DNA from: Castanea sativa
Taxonomy: Eukaryota > Streptophyta > Magnoliopsida > Fagales > Fagaceae
NCBI RefSeq assembly: GCF_040712315.1
Contig: NC_134020.1
Coordinates: 53,429,751-53,493,750 of the forward strand
Length of the DNA: 64,000 nt
Reading direction: 5' to 3'
The translations under genes and the position numbers were made by a program. Below are positions 1-11,980 of this stretch, piece after piece. Every line of letters begins with the position of its first letter. Within the stretch, counting starts at the first letter, position 1. Under the pieces are notes generated by a model that ran no database searches, was not told the origin of the DNA, and was given only the letters and a program-made list of their open reading frames with translations.

Positions 1-125
1 CCCTAGGTTTTTTTGTGATAGAAAAATGAAGTAATCCCAAATTATAATAAATGCTCTAAATTAATCCTTACCCAAAAAATAAAAAAGCCTTTGAGCACGC
101 GCGTGAACGCGTGCCCAGAGGCTAG
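1..125 (+). mobile_element. Helitron-like 3' end (element cut by window edge)
   Basis: The segment ends in a GC-rich hairpin (cacgcg...cgcgtg, about 95-114), then CTAG at 122-125 and a T. This is the usual Helitron terminus: a hairpin about 10 bases before CTRR, inserted ahead of T. The same 125 bases recur inverted at 33202-33336, including the cctaggg plus T-run at the far end. The 5' part lies outside the window. No Rep/helicase coding is visible. Confidence 0.5.
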
Positions 126-245
126 TTATTATTATTAAGTAACTTAATGATTGCATATAATTGATTGAGGTTAGAGGGACAGCTCAGTTTTGAGGTAGAT
201 TATTAACAAACATCATACTTAATTATACAGTTATACTAAGTAACT
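126..245 (+). repeat. Dispersed repeat 'aagtaacttaatga', copy 1
   Basis: About 120 bases beginning with an ATT run and 'aagtaacttaatgattgc' recur at 29793-29917 and, in part, at 30346-30420, with small differences. It directly abuts the Helitron-like end, so it may be that element's target. No coding capacity. Confidence 0.5.
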
Positions 246-1119
246 TAAAAAAAAAAATGGCAATAAAGTTTTAATGCAGGCATTTTTATTTGTGTAATAT
301 TATAATGAAAAGGTAACATTAACCCCCAAAAACTTTAAGATGTTCTTGAAAATTAAAAGCAAGTGGTGAAAAAGACGGTTAACAATATTTAAAATTAAAT
401 TCTGTTATACATGAAGCACATAAGTTCTCTCTGATATGGCATATGTTATAACTATATACTTTTTTTGCACTTAATTTGTTTTATAGTCTTTTTTAATTTG
501 TGTCCTATTCTTGTATCAACTAGTATTGATGTCTTTTGGTTAATGAATAACACATTATTTTTCTGTATGTAGGGTATCCAAATCTCCTTTCTCATTTTGC
601 CTGCTTCCACCAATAAAAATTTGCCACATATCTCACCTAATAAATTAAATTATAATTTTATGTCTTTATTATTTGTTACCTAAAATAAATAACAATAAAT
701 AAAATAAACAAACCACCAACGCCTCCCACAACTGATCCTCCACCACCACCTTCACTAGCAATGGCCTAAGAATTTGTTTCCTTTAAACCAGAGAAAAATA
801 AAAATGGTGATCAAAACATGTACAATGATAATAATACTCCAAGAAAATTAGACAAAGAATCCAGAAAGTTAAAATACAAATCATAGACAAATTGATCAAA
901 CCAACTGCTACTCATTCTTCGGCAGTCTGAGAAATCCTTCTTAGTCTATACAAAACAGAGACTTGGATCTCTCTTCCTAACCCATTAAGCATTTACAGTG
1001 CAAAATGTCCAAAATCAACATAATATTTACAGAGTCAGAAGAATCAAAGGCCACCGATTTCTTAAACCCAAAAAGAGATATATTATATACTTATGATGGA
1101 AATGACTCGGTGAGTCAAT
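246..1119. other. Gene-poor AT-rich stretch
   Basis: I see no convincing coding region or mobile-element end here. The part nearest 1119 would be the 3' untranslated region of the small minus-strand ORF at 1120-1317. Confidence 0.4.
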
Positions 1120-1317
1120 TCACTTAACCAGCTCCGACACCCAACCAAAATCAGGACCAAACACGGCCAAGTCAACTCGTCGGAGCGAGTTCTCCTTATT
1201 GAGTTTCGCATACATCTGGGCTCGTAACCCCCTCCCAGACTCTACCCTCTCCATCGCCGGCTCTTCCTCGTACTTCATTTCCCACAGGTCGAATGGACCG
1301 AGTCCAGAACGAGTCAT
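1120..1317 (-). CDS. Small hypothetical protein, 65 aa
   Basis: I do not recognise this product. It is a 65-residue ORF with ordinary protein composition (charged, with [15 protein letters not shown] near the start and [17 protein letters not shown] at the end), unlike the low-complexity ORFs around it. On the minus strand a TATA-like tttatataag lies about 60 bases upstream of the ATG at 1317, a spacing that suits a plant promoter with a short leader. No signal peptide or membrane segment is visible. It could be a real small gene, the last exon of a longer one, or chance; no homolog or splice support can be seen from sequence alone. Confidence 0.4.
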   Translation of the reverse strand: MTRSGLGPFDLWEMKYEEEPAMERVESGRGLRAQMYAKLNKENSLRRVDLAVFGPDFGWVSELVK

Positions 1318-1368
1318 GTTCCGAGTAATAAAACAGTTTGTAATGTAAACAAGAATTGAATTTCAAAT

Positions 1369-1378
1369 CTCTTATATA
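1369..1378 (-). promoter_or_regulatory. TATA-like box for the 65-aa ORF
   Basis: Reading the minus strand, tttatataag stands about 60 bases ahead of the ATG at 1317, in otherwise non-repetitive DNA. Position and sequence suit a plant core promoter. No initiator or upstream element was identified. Confidence 0.3.
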
Positions 1379-1439
1379 AATGCCCAAATTAGAACGTAAC
1401 AAACAAGGATTTTGGTCTTGATTAACTAACATTAGTTTT

Positions 1440-2202
1440 TTTTTTTGTTAAAATAAATTTAACTGCTTCATTACAATCATTAGCAGTGGATACATGCAGA
1501 CAAAATGTTAAAATGACCATTCTTACTTTGATACGTGTCTTGTTGTCATTCCCAAAATGGCTCTAGAAACTAATAGAAGCCTAGGACAAATAATTAATAA
1601 CCTTACATATATGCTTAATTCTATTCCTTAAAAAGGATAATATTCTCTTGGAATTAATGAGTCAAAGTAGTTAGTCACTCAATTAATTAGGTACCTCATG
1701 GACTTTGTGAACCCCATCAGCACATCTCCCTCCTATATTTTTTGGATTAAGCTTACCTCCACTACTTTTTTAAAAGAAATTTCATTTTGTTTTAATGAGT
1801 GATTACTACATTACCTACTAATTAAATAAAATGTAAGTGTTAAAATTCACTATTTCTTACCAAAAGAACATGTCCAGTTAAATAAGTACTGAAGGTAAAT
1901 CAATTTTTTTTTTTTTTTTTTTGGGTTACATTCATATAATTGACTTAATTTATTTTCAAAAATAATTGCTACTTATTCGTATAGTATATACTCCTGTTCC
2001 ATTTAACCATTGATGCCGCATTTGTGACTGTTATACCTACGTGTGTTTAGAATTTCGTCTAGGGTTATACCTCGTTATTGCATCTTAACCTCAATTGATT
2101 GAAATCTATGAGTGTCAAATACACTAATTTGATTTTGTTTCAATAGGTTTCTGGTCTATATGTAACTCAACAAAGAGGACTTCATTATTTTGAAATGTTA
2201 TT
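1440..2202. other. AT-rich intergenic DNA
   Basis: No ORF, RNA gene or element terminus recognised. Contains T-runs, the longest at about 1903-1922. Confidence 0.4.
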
Positions 2203-2209
2203 TTGTGAC

Positions 2210-4882
2210 ACCATAAAAGGAGCATTGATGAGATGCAATTAATATTGATAAGCTTCAACCACTAAAAATAACTTGAGTTTTTTCAACAATTTTTTATCTA
2301 CAATCACTAAAAAAAACATTGATAGAAGCCTTAAATTTTTACAATTGTACTCAACTGTGGAGTAAAAGTAAGGAAATTAGCATACTTATTTCAACAGTTG
2401 GGATAACTGTTGAGATAAGGTGTTTTTTTTCTTCTAAAATTTTACTTTTTTTTTTTACCCAGTAATGTAAAAAAAAAAGAGGGGTTGAAAAAATGCTTAT
2501 GTTGGAAAAAGTTTTATTCCAACGAGAAGAAAATAAATTAGATATTTTATTAATGGAAAATGTTACTGAATTCCATGCGATTTCTCTCGCTTTCTCATCT
2601 ATTTGATTGATTCAAAAACTTATTTTGATCAATTAGTCTTGGACTCGAATTTTTGAAGCTTACAAAGCAATTTCTCTCTCTCTCTCTCTTCCTCATTTTC
2701 TCATCTATATTCTATCATTGTTGGAGCTTGGTGCTGTTCATAATTTTTTTTTTCAATTTTAAAATCTCTGTATTTGATCAAGAACCAAATGGCCAGCTTG
2801 GATCTAGAACCTAATATCCATGGCTAAATCTTATTGTATATGTTTAATGGGTGATATGTGATCTGTTAAACTTAATTAGAAAATTCAAAATTGATTGGAA
2901 GACTATATTGCATGATTTGGTATCATTAGGTTGTGCTTCTGTTTTGGTATATGGTAATTGTTTGGCTGGTTTTTTCTTGTATTCTATTAGTTGGCTTGGG
3001 TTTATCAGATCTTTTTTCCTTATAGGTTAATTTCATGCAAATCTTTTACAACATGACATATGGTTTAATTCGTTAAATGTACTTGGAAGGGGACTTAGTT
3101 GCTTTATTGTGTGTTGTATAGTTGGAGTTATTGGGAACTTTCAAATTGGTTATCATCGCGATGATAATGCCACTTACCAGCATCAACTAGTTACCCTTTT
3201 TATTGAGTGGCAATTTCCTGGAATCTGAGGATGAATTATTGTTGTTCCTAGAGTAATTGGATGGTTCTCTTTGAGTCTCAACATAGGAGATGCCTTTTTT
3301 GGCTAAGAATTCCAAAGTTTTCCCTAGAACTTTGGGTTATAAAAGTTGTCTGTGAATTTGTCCTACAATAATGATGTCCTTTGTGGCACCCCATACTGTG
3401 GTTCTATTTTTACGTCCTCTCTTCTCCACTATCTACCTATAAAAAAGTTGTCTTATGAATTTGAAAGATATTGACATTGATGTACTTGCTTTCTTTTTCC
3501 TTGAATCTGGTTATCTTAGGGATTAAATCTTTGGGTTCATGTTTGATAATCAACCTACCACAACCCTCGTTTATCTAGGATTGATTTGTGAAATTAAAAA
3601 AAAAAAATTTTAAAAAAATGTGCTTCATAGGACTCTTAGCCTGCCTGGTTTGTCTTTTGTATTTATTTGCTCATTTCTCATGTGCCCATGCATGAACAAA
3701 GGGAATTTGATGGGTGCTGCTCTTGGGTAAGGTTGAAAGCTTGGAAGTAGGGCTTACTTTAGGCTTGGGCAAACAAAAAGGGACTCTGAAGCTTTCCCTT
3801 ATGAACTGGTTGTTATGTTAAAGATATTTTGATTAAATTGGATGGAGGAGTGTCTTGTCTCTATCAAGGGTATGTAATTTTTGCATATAACTCAATTTGT
3901 TTATTAGGCATTGGTGTATCATATTTGTCCTAGTTGTTTTGAATTTTGTTTACTTATCAGGGAAAAAATGGTAATTTTGCTCATAGTGTACTAGAATCAA
4001 GTAGTTTTTCTTTCAAATGATCTAGTGCTGATGTTTAAATTCCTTTTTTGTGTGCATATTCTAGCACTTCCTCTCATTAAAGTGTTAAGTGTGTGTCCCC
4101 TCAAAAAAAAAAAAAAAAAGTGTTTTAAGTGAGTGTTCACTCACATACCCTTCAAATTTCAAATAGTATTTATGGTTCAACTTTTGGCCTTTCTGATGAT
4201 GGACCAAAAAGCTAAACATGAAAGACAAACTGTCATTTAACTACTACTGCTTAAGAACAAAATTTCCTTCTTTTTTCTTTTTTTTCCCTTCTGACTTTCA
4301 GGGCCATGATTTGGGTAATATTCATCGCCCAATCTTGATTTAATAGATTTTTAAACCCTACCTTGTAAACCTTTAGGAGTGATTCAAATGCATGCATTGT
4401 AGATTTGGTATCTCTCCTTTTTTTTTTACTAAATTATTATTTATTGGCAAGTGTCTTCCATCGTAGTGATAGATTGGGTTCGGGAAGCAACCTCTCTAAA
4501 AAATTGGAGGTAAGGCTATATATAATTATAATCTTAGACTGCTGTATCTATTCTCATAACGTTGACCAATATTTTCAATTTTCTTTTCAAACTTCCTTTG
4601 TTTCTTGTTGTGCCTTTCTTATTATTTTTGTAATCATTGCTCTTCATTCATGATTTTTTTTTTTGCGTAAATGCACTTTTGGTCCCTATATTTTAGGTTG
4701 TTTTTCGATTTGGTCCCTAAACTGATTTTGCTCCTAGTTGAGTCCCTTCTTTTTCATAGTCGTTTTTAAAATAGTTTCTACCGTCAACCCAGTTACGGAA
4801 AATGCTGAAGTGACAAACGAAATGCATTATTTGTTAACGTGACTAATAAAATAATAATAAATATATATATTTAACATTTTTT
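2210..4882. other. Non-coding part of block A
   Basis: About 2.7 kb without a convincing gene. It holds a short TC microsatellite (near 2673-2690), T and A runs, and at about 4667 a 'gtaaatgcacttttggtccc' terminus like those of the nested foldback element that follows. The motif 'gggttcgggaagcaacctct' near 4478 occurs in both blocks and may belong to an old retroelement. A 12-codon ATG ORF near 2789 is too short to call. Confidence 0.45.
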
Positions 4883-6370
4883 AAGACGTAAATGTACTTT
4901 TAGTCCCTGTATTTTGACTTTTTTCCATTTTAGTCCTTACATTTTATTGTTATCACTTTTAGTCCCTAAACCAATTAACGCGGGACATTTTAGTCCTTGA
5001 AGCACCATTTGTCACCAAACTAACGGAAAAACTAACAGATTAATAAAATAATAATAAAATTTCTAACTTTCTTATTTTTTAAAAAAGAAAAGAAAAAAAT
5101 TAAATTAATTTTTTTTCTCTTTTTTTTTGGAAGAACATGAAGAATCTAGAACATGTGTTCTTCCCGTTAATCATGTTCTTCATTTTCTTTCTAGCAAACC
5201 TTGCCCAGAAATTTAAAAAATCAATATTTTTGTTTCCCTTCTTGCATTTTCTTAGCAACCAAACATGCAAAATACAAAGCAATCTTCAAATGAGAACAAA
5301 ACTCAACAATCACAAAAATACAGATCTCCTGCAAAATCAATCTCCAACAAAGAACCAAACCCAAATCTTCAATAAAACAACCAAACCCATAAACCCAACA
5401 ACCAAAATTCATCACAGTACAACAGCAACAGCCACCTCCATCACCTCCACCGTTGCCCCACCAGCCACAACCACAAACCACAGCAGCCGCAACCCAACAA
5501 CCTTACTCTTCCACCACTTCTCAACCTGCAACAAAAAAAAAACTCACAAACCACGGCCCACAGCCAAATCAACCAGAACCCACAGCCAAAAAAAAACCCA
5601 TGAACCAAATCAACCAAATTAGCCACAACCCACGGCCAAATCAATCACGATCCACGGCCAAAAGAAAACCCACAAACCATGAACCAGTTGGACCCACGAA
5701 CCAATCAGAACCATCGAAGCACAGTCACCCACGACCCGCCGGAGCACAACCACGAACCAGTCGGACCCACGAACCGATCAAAACCATCGAAGTACAGTTA
5801 CCCACGACCCGCTGGAGCACAACCACGAAATTAGACCCACGACCCGCCAAAGCACAACCAAGAACCACGAACCAGTCAGACCCACGAACTAATCAGAACC
5901 ATCGAAGCACAGTCACCCATGACCCGCCGGAGCACAACCACGAAATCAGACCCACGAATCGCTGGAGCACAACCACAAAACCACCAAGAACAATCACAAG
6001 TCACGGGAGTGAGAGAGAAAAAATCAAACCATGCGAACCAAATCTCTCCTCTTTAATCTTTAAATCATAATTCATTTGATTTTTGATTTTTGATTTTTAA
6101 TTTTTAATTTTGTTTTTATTTTTATTATTTAGTTAAAATTAATAAATTAATTTTTTAAATTTATATGCTGATGTGTCAATGCTACAGTGAATTATTATTA
6201 TTATTTTATTGATCTGTTAGTTTTCCCGTTAGTTTGGTGACGGAATGGTGCTTCAAAGACTAAAGTATCCCGCGTTAATTGGTTTAGGAACTAAAAGTGG
6301 TAAAAATAAAATATAGAAACTAAAATGGAAAAAAGTCAAAATGTAGAGACTAAAAGTGCATTTATGCATT
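4883..6370. mobile_element. Foldback (Mutator-like type) element in block A
   Basis: The ends are long inverted repeats. The left arm reads aagacgtaaatgtacttttagtccc and continues to a 'ccaattaacgcgggac' segment near 4974-4990. The right arm reads its reverse complement from about 6255 to 6370. The core (about 5130-6060) is A/C-rich low-complexity DNA that leaves an open frame of Thr/Asn/Pro-rich sequence; I do not regard that as a gene. No transposase is present, so it is non-autonomous. A clear target duplication could not be fixed because both flanks are T-runs. Confidence 0.6.
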
Positions 6371-6540
6371 TTTTTAATGCTATGTGAGCAATTAAATTAA
6401 TAAAAAAAAAGCCAGCTAAGAAATTTTAAAAAAAAAAAGTAAATTAAAATTTTTAAAAAACCCTTAAATCTAATTTAATCTAAAATCATTCCTTAAAAAA
6501 TAAAAATTCATAATCATTTTAATTCTTTTTTATTTGGTTT

Positions 6541-6605
6541 TTGGTTAACCCAATCAGCTTAAAAAAAATCTTCTACACTCTCTGGTCTCTACCACTAATC
6601 CCAAA

Positions 6606-6684
<79 letters not shown>

Positions 6685-7060
6685 TCTCAAATATTTAACC
6701 ACTCGGTTACATCAAGCCCTTACAGGCATCCTCCAATCAGATCTCGAACCTTCGGGAGGACGAGGACGAGGAGAAGAACAAGATCTACAAGGTCCCATCA
6801 TTTCAGGAACGAGTCAGTCATTCTCCAATCAGATCTCGCTTACGGTGACGGCTCATACACAGTCAGTGACGAAGCTCTCGGCTTGGCTTCAGTGAACAAT
6901 GTAGCCATTGGATGTGGTCACAATAACGAAGGCTTGTTCATCGGAACCGCCGGATTGCTTGAACTTGGCAGCGGAAAGTTATCGTTCCATCTCAACTGAA
7001 CGCGAGGTCGTTTTCGTATTGTTTCGTTGACCGTGACTCGGACTCGGTTTCGACTAGGTG
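6541..7060 (+). pseudogene. Aspartic protease (ASPG1/CND41-like) fragment, block A
   Basis: An open frame from 6541 to 6999 contains, after a TC microsatellite and an Arg/Ser-rich stretch, the segment YGDGSYTVSD...VNNVAIGCGHNNEG...AGLLELGSGKLSF. In plant A1-family aspartic proteases the equivalent stretch follows the first catalytic Asp lobe (YGDGSYTxGD; GCGHDNEGLF; GLLGLGGG). Only this short central piece is present: both catalytic DTGS/DSGT motifs, signal peptide and C-terminal lobe are missing. The frame shifts at about 6990, after which the block B copy still reads SFLYCLVDRD. The frame starts inside repetitive leader sequence, so the Met is not trustworthy. Most likely a captured or dispersed gene fragment. 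Confidence 0.55.
6609..6690 (+). repeat. TC microsatellite
   Basis: About 80 bases of nearly pure (TC)n. The same place in block B (48853-48885) has only a short interrupted tract, so the array changed length after duplication. Confidence 0.9.
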
Positions 7061-7160
7061 GATTCAGTTCTGTTGATGGTGGATTTGGTGTTGTTGATGG
7101 CGGATTTGTTGTTGTGGATCAGCTGGGTGTTGTTGTTGATGGCGAATTCTGGGTTTGTTT

Positions 7161-7681
7161 GTATTTTTTTTTTTTTTCATTTGATGTTCTGGGTTTGCAT
7201 GTGTTCTGAGTGTGTTTGTGTTCTAAGATTTTTCCCAAACAGTTCTAGGTTTTTTTTTTAATGCAGATTTGTATATTTTTCTAGATTTATGGGTTTGATT
7301 TCCTAGAGGTTTCAATGTTGTTGTGTTGGAATTTTTTGTGTTGAGATTGATTTTAAGTGGGTTAGTCAATTGGGTTTGTCTTGATTTGGAGAAGAACATG
7401 AAGAATGAAGTTCATGTTCTGGGTTGGAGGTTTCTGGGTTTGACATTTTTTTGGGTAGGAGGTTTGATGATTTTTCTAGGTTGGTTTTCTCATGTGGGTT
7501 TGGATTTGATAATTTTTTCATGTTCTGGAGGTTTCGGTGGAGGATAGGGCTTTTGTATGAAATTTTGCATTGTTTTGAGTTTGATTGTGCTCTTATTCTT
7601 ATTCTGGGTTTGATTGTTCTTGGATTCGGGAAGAGCATGAAGAACAAGTTCTTGTGATCTTACCTAAAAAATAATGAAAGC

Positions 7682-7719
<38 letters not shown>

Positions 7720-8028
7720 GGCATAAATGCACTTTTAGTCCCTAAATTTTGACATTTTTTCATTTTAGTTCCTACATTTTATTTTTATCATTTTTAGCCT
7801 CTAAACTAATTAACGCGTGTTATTTTCGTCCTTTCCGTCAGTTAGCCGACGAAAATAGCTGAGGTGGCAGCCAGAGACGTTAAAATATTATTAAAAATGC
7901 CACATCAACATCTATTTTTTTTTTAAAAATAATTTGTCAATTTAAAAAAAAATATTATCTTGACTCTCTCTGGTGTTTTCTCTTCCATCTCATTTTCTTA
8001 AATTAGTTTTTCTTCTCTCTCTCTCTCT
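7161..8028. other. Block-A-specific segment with AAT microsatellite and foldback terminus
   Basis: This stretch has no counterpart in block B, where a retroelement lies instead. It contains G/T-rich DNA, an (AAT)n array at about 7682-7720, then 'aaggcataaatgcacttttagtccc' (about 7719), the same terminus as the foldback element at 4883, followed by a second 'attaacgcg' motif. Only one end is seen. No gene recognised. Confidence 0.5.
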
Positions 8029-8742
8029 CAGGCTAGTTCACGCTTCAAGGGGTGGAGGAGCTGTTCGAGGAGGAGCATCTCCTCGGATGGGTTAAGAAAA
8101 GATCATAGGACCTGCCAAGGTGTTTGGAGACAGAATTCCGGAAGATCTGCTGGGTAAATGTATGATCCACGTAGCTGTTGAAAGGAGAAACGTGTGAGAA
8201 ATATCAGAGGAGAAAAAGCTGCTACCATCGCATTAAAGACCCTGCGCCTACCTCTCTGATCGCATTAATGGGAAAATGACCTCTGAACAGTGAGGTTCAG
8301 CCTTCCAACTAGTATTTGAAGGTTTCGAGACGGTGCTGGAAGGGACAAGTATCTAGATAGGGGATTTGTGATACACGTGGAAGAAAGAAAAGGAAGAAGA
8401 AGAAGATGGATACAAGAGAACAAGAGAGATATAAAAGCGAGAGGATGAAAGAAGAAGGAGGGGGGGAAGAAAAAGAAGAATACACTGGAACTGTAGTTGT
8501 AATATTGTTCTTAAATAATAAAAAAAGCAGTACAAGTGGTCCTCGGCTTATGTCCGAGGAGAATTTCTTTGATTATTCTCATCTATTGAACACGTGGATA
8601 ACGGCAATCTAGCCTGATTTTTCTCTTTATCCAATATCCATAGTCTAGATTTCAAACTCATACTCTACAAATTTTATTATATAAGGTTCTTTGGGCCTGA
8701 GTCCATCTGGTGTTTGGACCAGATACAAATTTTGCATTTACA
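8029..8742 (+). mobile_element. 5'-truncated LTR of a Ty3/gypsy element, block A
   Basis: The sequence matches the 3' 710 bases of the LTR at 52753-53550 and ends in ttaca like the other LTRs here. It keeps a TATA-like 'gatataaaag' (about 8427) and the stem-loop 'cctcggcttatgtccgagg' (about 8539). The first ~90 LTR bases and all internal sequence are absent. The right flank (acacatattatctttc) is identical in block B, so this is the same ancestral insertion, reduced by deletion. Confidence 0.75.
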
Positions 8743-8853
8743 ACACATATTATCTTTCTATTGTTAACTAAGTTTGTAGCCAAATTTTATCCACCCAAAA
8801 TTTAACATTTAACATTAATTTGTTGGCACCACCACTACTATCAAATCTTGGTC

Positions 8854-8889
<36 letters not shown>

Positions 8890-11220
8890 GACTTTTAATT
8901 ATCTAGAAGATCATGATTAGTGTTTTGATGTCTTTTTCCACCGATTATCTGTGCTCCCAACAAGTAAAAGGCAAGCTGCTGCTCCATTGGCTCGGGCAAG
9001 GCATCACTAAGATGCCTCTAAAAGTATAAACCCTAAGGCTTTAGGACATTTTAGGTGTGAGCCTCAAGGAAATTCATGGAAAAATAAAATAAAAATGGTT
9101 AGTTCTATAATTTGGAAAAGGCCCAAAAAAAAAATGTCAGTTGTTCTTAACTGAAGTTCATGGTCCTTCCTTTTAGGAGGAACAAATTAAGCTTTTTGAG
9201 GTTGACACTTGAAAGAATCAATTTATAGATGTGAGTTGAATTAGGATTTCTTTGTTCAAAAGTTTTTGAAAGCAGATCCAGATCTCACTCTTTTTCAGTA
9301 ACGAATCAGTAAAGATTCTCAAACTGGTGAAAAAGAAGAGGTGAGTTGTGGCATCATCATTGGCTTCTAATAGTCTAATGTATGGTTCAGACTTCAGAGT
9401 TTCATTGTTATTGTTATATTATTAGGGTAAATTTAGGTACAATAATTAAATTTAAACAAATAATTATATTTTTTTTTTTTTGAAATAGAGTTTCAACTTA
9501 TGGCGTCCACTTCTGATAATTATGTTTTTTATTATCAGACTAAAATATCACTTCTGCAATGTGTGTGTATATATATATACATTTTCTTTCTATTATACTT
9601 GTAATTTTTTTATTTTAGTTATAAAATTTCTGATGTTGTCTCTTAAAAAAAAAGCACTTTTATTAATCTGGAAAAACAAAACGACACTTCCCTTGGGAGA
9701 ATATTCAAGGATTTTAATAGTAAATACAGTCCTACATAATACATAATATTGGCTATGTTTGGCAAGGTTTGTTAATTGGAAGTGTTTTGTGTGTGTGTGT
9801 GTGTGTGTGTGTTTTTGGTTCCTTTTATTTATTTTGTTCATCATTTCTTTTATTGAGACTCATCAATACTTAATTTTGCAGATATTTCATATGTGGAGCA
9901 AAAAGGTCAGGCATGATTTTTATTGGGTATGTCATATCTCCTTGATTATTATTTTATTTCATTTTTTTGGTGGGTTTTATTTATTTCATCATTACAATTT
10001 CCTTTTATAAAAAAATGTTGTTGAGACCCACTTAGCATGGCAATGAATTGCAGTATTATAAAAGTTGGTGGGATTGTAGAGAGTGGAAGGATGAAAAGTG
10101 TAAATAATTTTAAGTAAAGAATTATGTAGGAAAGTTATGTGTAACACATTAAATTATGTTAGATTGGTAAAGAGGTTGCCTGGCTGTAGGCATTCTATGC
10201 TATTGTTGGATATATTCTTGCCAATATGTTAGTATCTTCTCTTCTTTTTGAAAACTGAAAAGTGATGTGAAAGAATAGATTTTGAAAATTTTAGTCTGAA
10301 ATCCCAAACAAACATGAGTTAAAGTTGATGAAAGTTTTGTATTTTGACTTATAAAAAAAAAATAGTATTTTGTATTTTGAAGACAATAAAAAATTTTAGA
10401 ATCCAAAATGTGTGCATTTATGCTGTTTTTTTAAAATATTTTCTTTAGCAATTTAATGGTGCATGGTGTGAGCAAGGGATATTCTTTAGAAAACAAAATT
10501 GATTGGCGAATTTAAATGTGGAAAATAAATACTATAACCTTATAGTGTTTGTTATGAAATGCAGCTGGATTTAATAACAGAAACTGATAAAGGCATGTGA
10601 AGATCTCATAATTAATCATCTCAAGCAGCTTTACTCCACAATAAGGCTAACACTTACTACTTCTTTGTTTACTTAATGTGTTTTTGTCATACAACTCAAT
10701 AATTATTAAGTTAATTAATTTATTCTAGGTGAAACTATAGACATAACCCTTCAAGTATTCACTAATTATCATGATAATTTGAATAATATTAGGAAAAAAT
10801 ATTTTTGTGGTTTACATAAAATTAATATTTTTTATTTTTAATTTTTTTAATTTAATTTGTGCAGTGCACAAGCATACTACTGATTATTTTTGAGAAACAA
10901 ACACACACAAGGATAATTATACCACATTGCTTAAGAAAGTGTGTTGTGAGTTGTATAGCTTCAGTAGAGTTTGTGTTACGCTTTGGGCGTACTACTAATT
11001 TTAAGTTTCCATCTCAATATTATTGCATTACTTTTGTTATGGTTGACACGTGACTATATATTATTTATGTTCAATTTCTCCCGTGAATTTATTTATTTTC
11101 TTGATAATATGCAATTCATTAAACTAAACACATAACAAATGGGGTGAATCCACCTCTCTCGTCCCATGTATTTATAAATTATTGCCTTAGTCCCTCTAAA
11201 AAATGTAAAGCTAAGACATA
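8743..11220. other. Non-coding part of block A
   Basis: Matches 53551-53645 and then 56085-58445 of block B. Contains a long T-run (about 8856-8884), a GT microsatellite near 9789-9812, and a short exon-like stretch at 9882-9927 (acceptor ttttgcag, donor gtatgt, 15 codons reading IFHMWSKKVRHDFYW) that I cannot assign. At about 8842 the block is fused across a deletion of 2.4 kb relative to block B. Confidence 0.5.
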
Positions 11221-11221
11221 T

Positions 11222-11895
11222 TGTGGTCGTTTTGGAAGTTTAATATTTTCATCATTTTGATGGTTTTAGGGGTATTTTATCATTTTGGTAGTTTTAGGTG
11301 GTATTTCAGTTATGTTTGAGGTCTTTTTTTGGATATTTATCACAAATGGAAATTTCTAGGTTTATTTGGTCGTTTTATAGGTTTAGGACTATTTCAGTTA
11401 TTTTGGAAAAGGGTATTTTGATTATTTCAAAAAATTTCGAGATTTTTTTTTTCATTTGGACACATTTTAGGGTATTTTAGGATATTTTTTCCACTTCGAG
11501 GTTTTGAGTTTATTTTGGTCATATGATAGGCTCATGGGTACTTTAGACGTTTTGGAAGTTTTAAGGATATTTTGGTTATTTCGAAAATTTTAGAGGTATT
11601 TATGTCATCTAAATGTTTCTAGTATATTTTTGTCTTTTTAGAAGTTTTGATAACATTTCCATTAGTTTGGAGGTTTGAAGGTTATTTTGACCATTTTATA
11701 GATTTGGGGGTATTTTGGTTATATTGGAGGTTTTGATGGTATTTTGGTTAATTTGAGAAGTAAATTTGTGATTTTGGACATTTCAAGGATACTTTTGTCA
11801 TTCTAGAGAGTTTGAAGATATTTTGATTATTTGAAGGTTTTACTTTTAGGGGACATTTTGAAGATTATGAGAGTATTTTGGTCAGTTTTCTTATG
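11222..11895 (+). repeat. G/T-rich quasi-tandem repeat, block A
   Basis: About 670 bases built from loosely repeated phrases such as 'ggtattttggtcattttggagg' variants of roughly 25-35 bases. Purines G and pyrimidines T dominate the plus strand. A matching copy lies at 58448-59115 and part of it, inverted, at 61150-61549. It has no coding potential. Confidence 0.6.
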
Positions 11896-11980
11896 TTAAA
11901 AGGGATGGCAATAAGCCAGCCCATCTTTTGGCACAACATGCTAAGTTTGTTGTTGATTTTGAGGCATGGGTTGAGGAAAT

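Noticed and set aside
4445..4500. Possible tRNA-derived SINE (gggttcgggaagc resembling a B box)
   Set aside because: No convincing A box, tail or target duplication; left as unassigned repeat sequence.
5137..6070. Thr/Asn/Pro-rich open frames (also 47621-48360)
   Set aside because: They lie in the A/C-rich core of a foldback element; the frame follows from the base bias and there are no domains.
9759..10010. 83-codon ORF rich in Cys, Val, Phe
   Set aside because: Created by a GT microsatellite and T-rich intron-like DNA.
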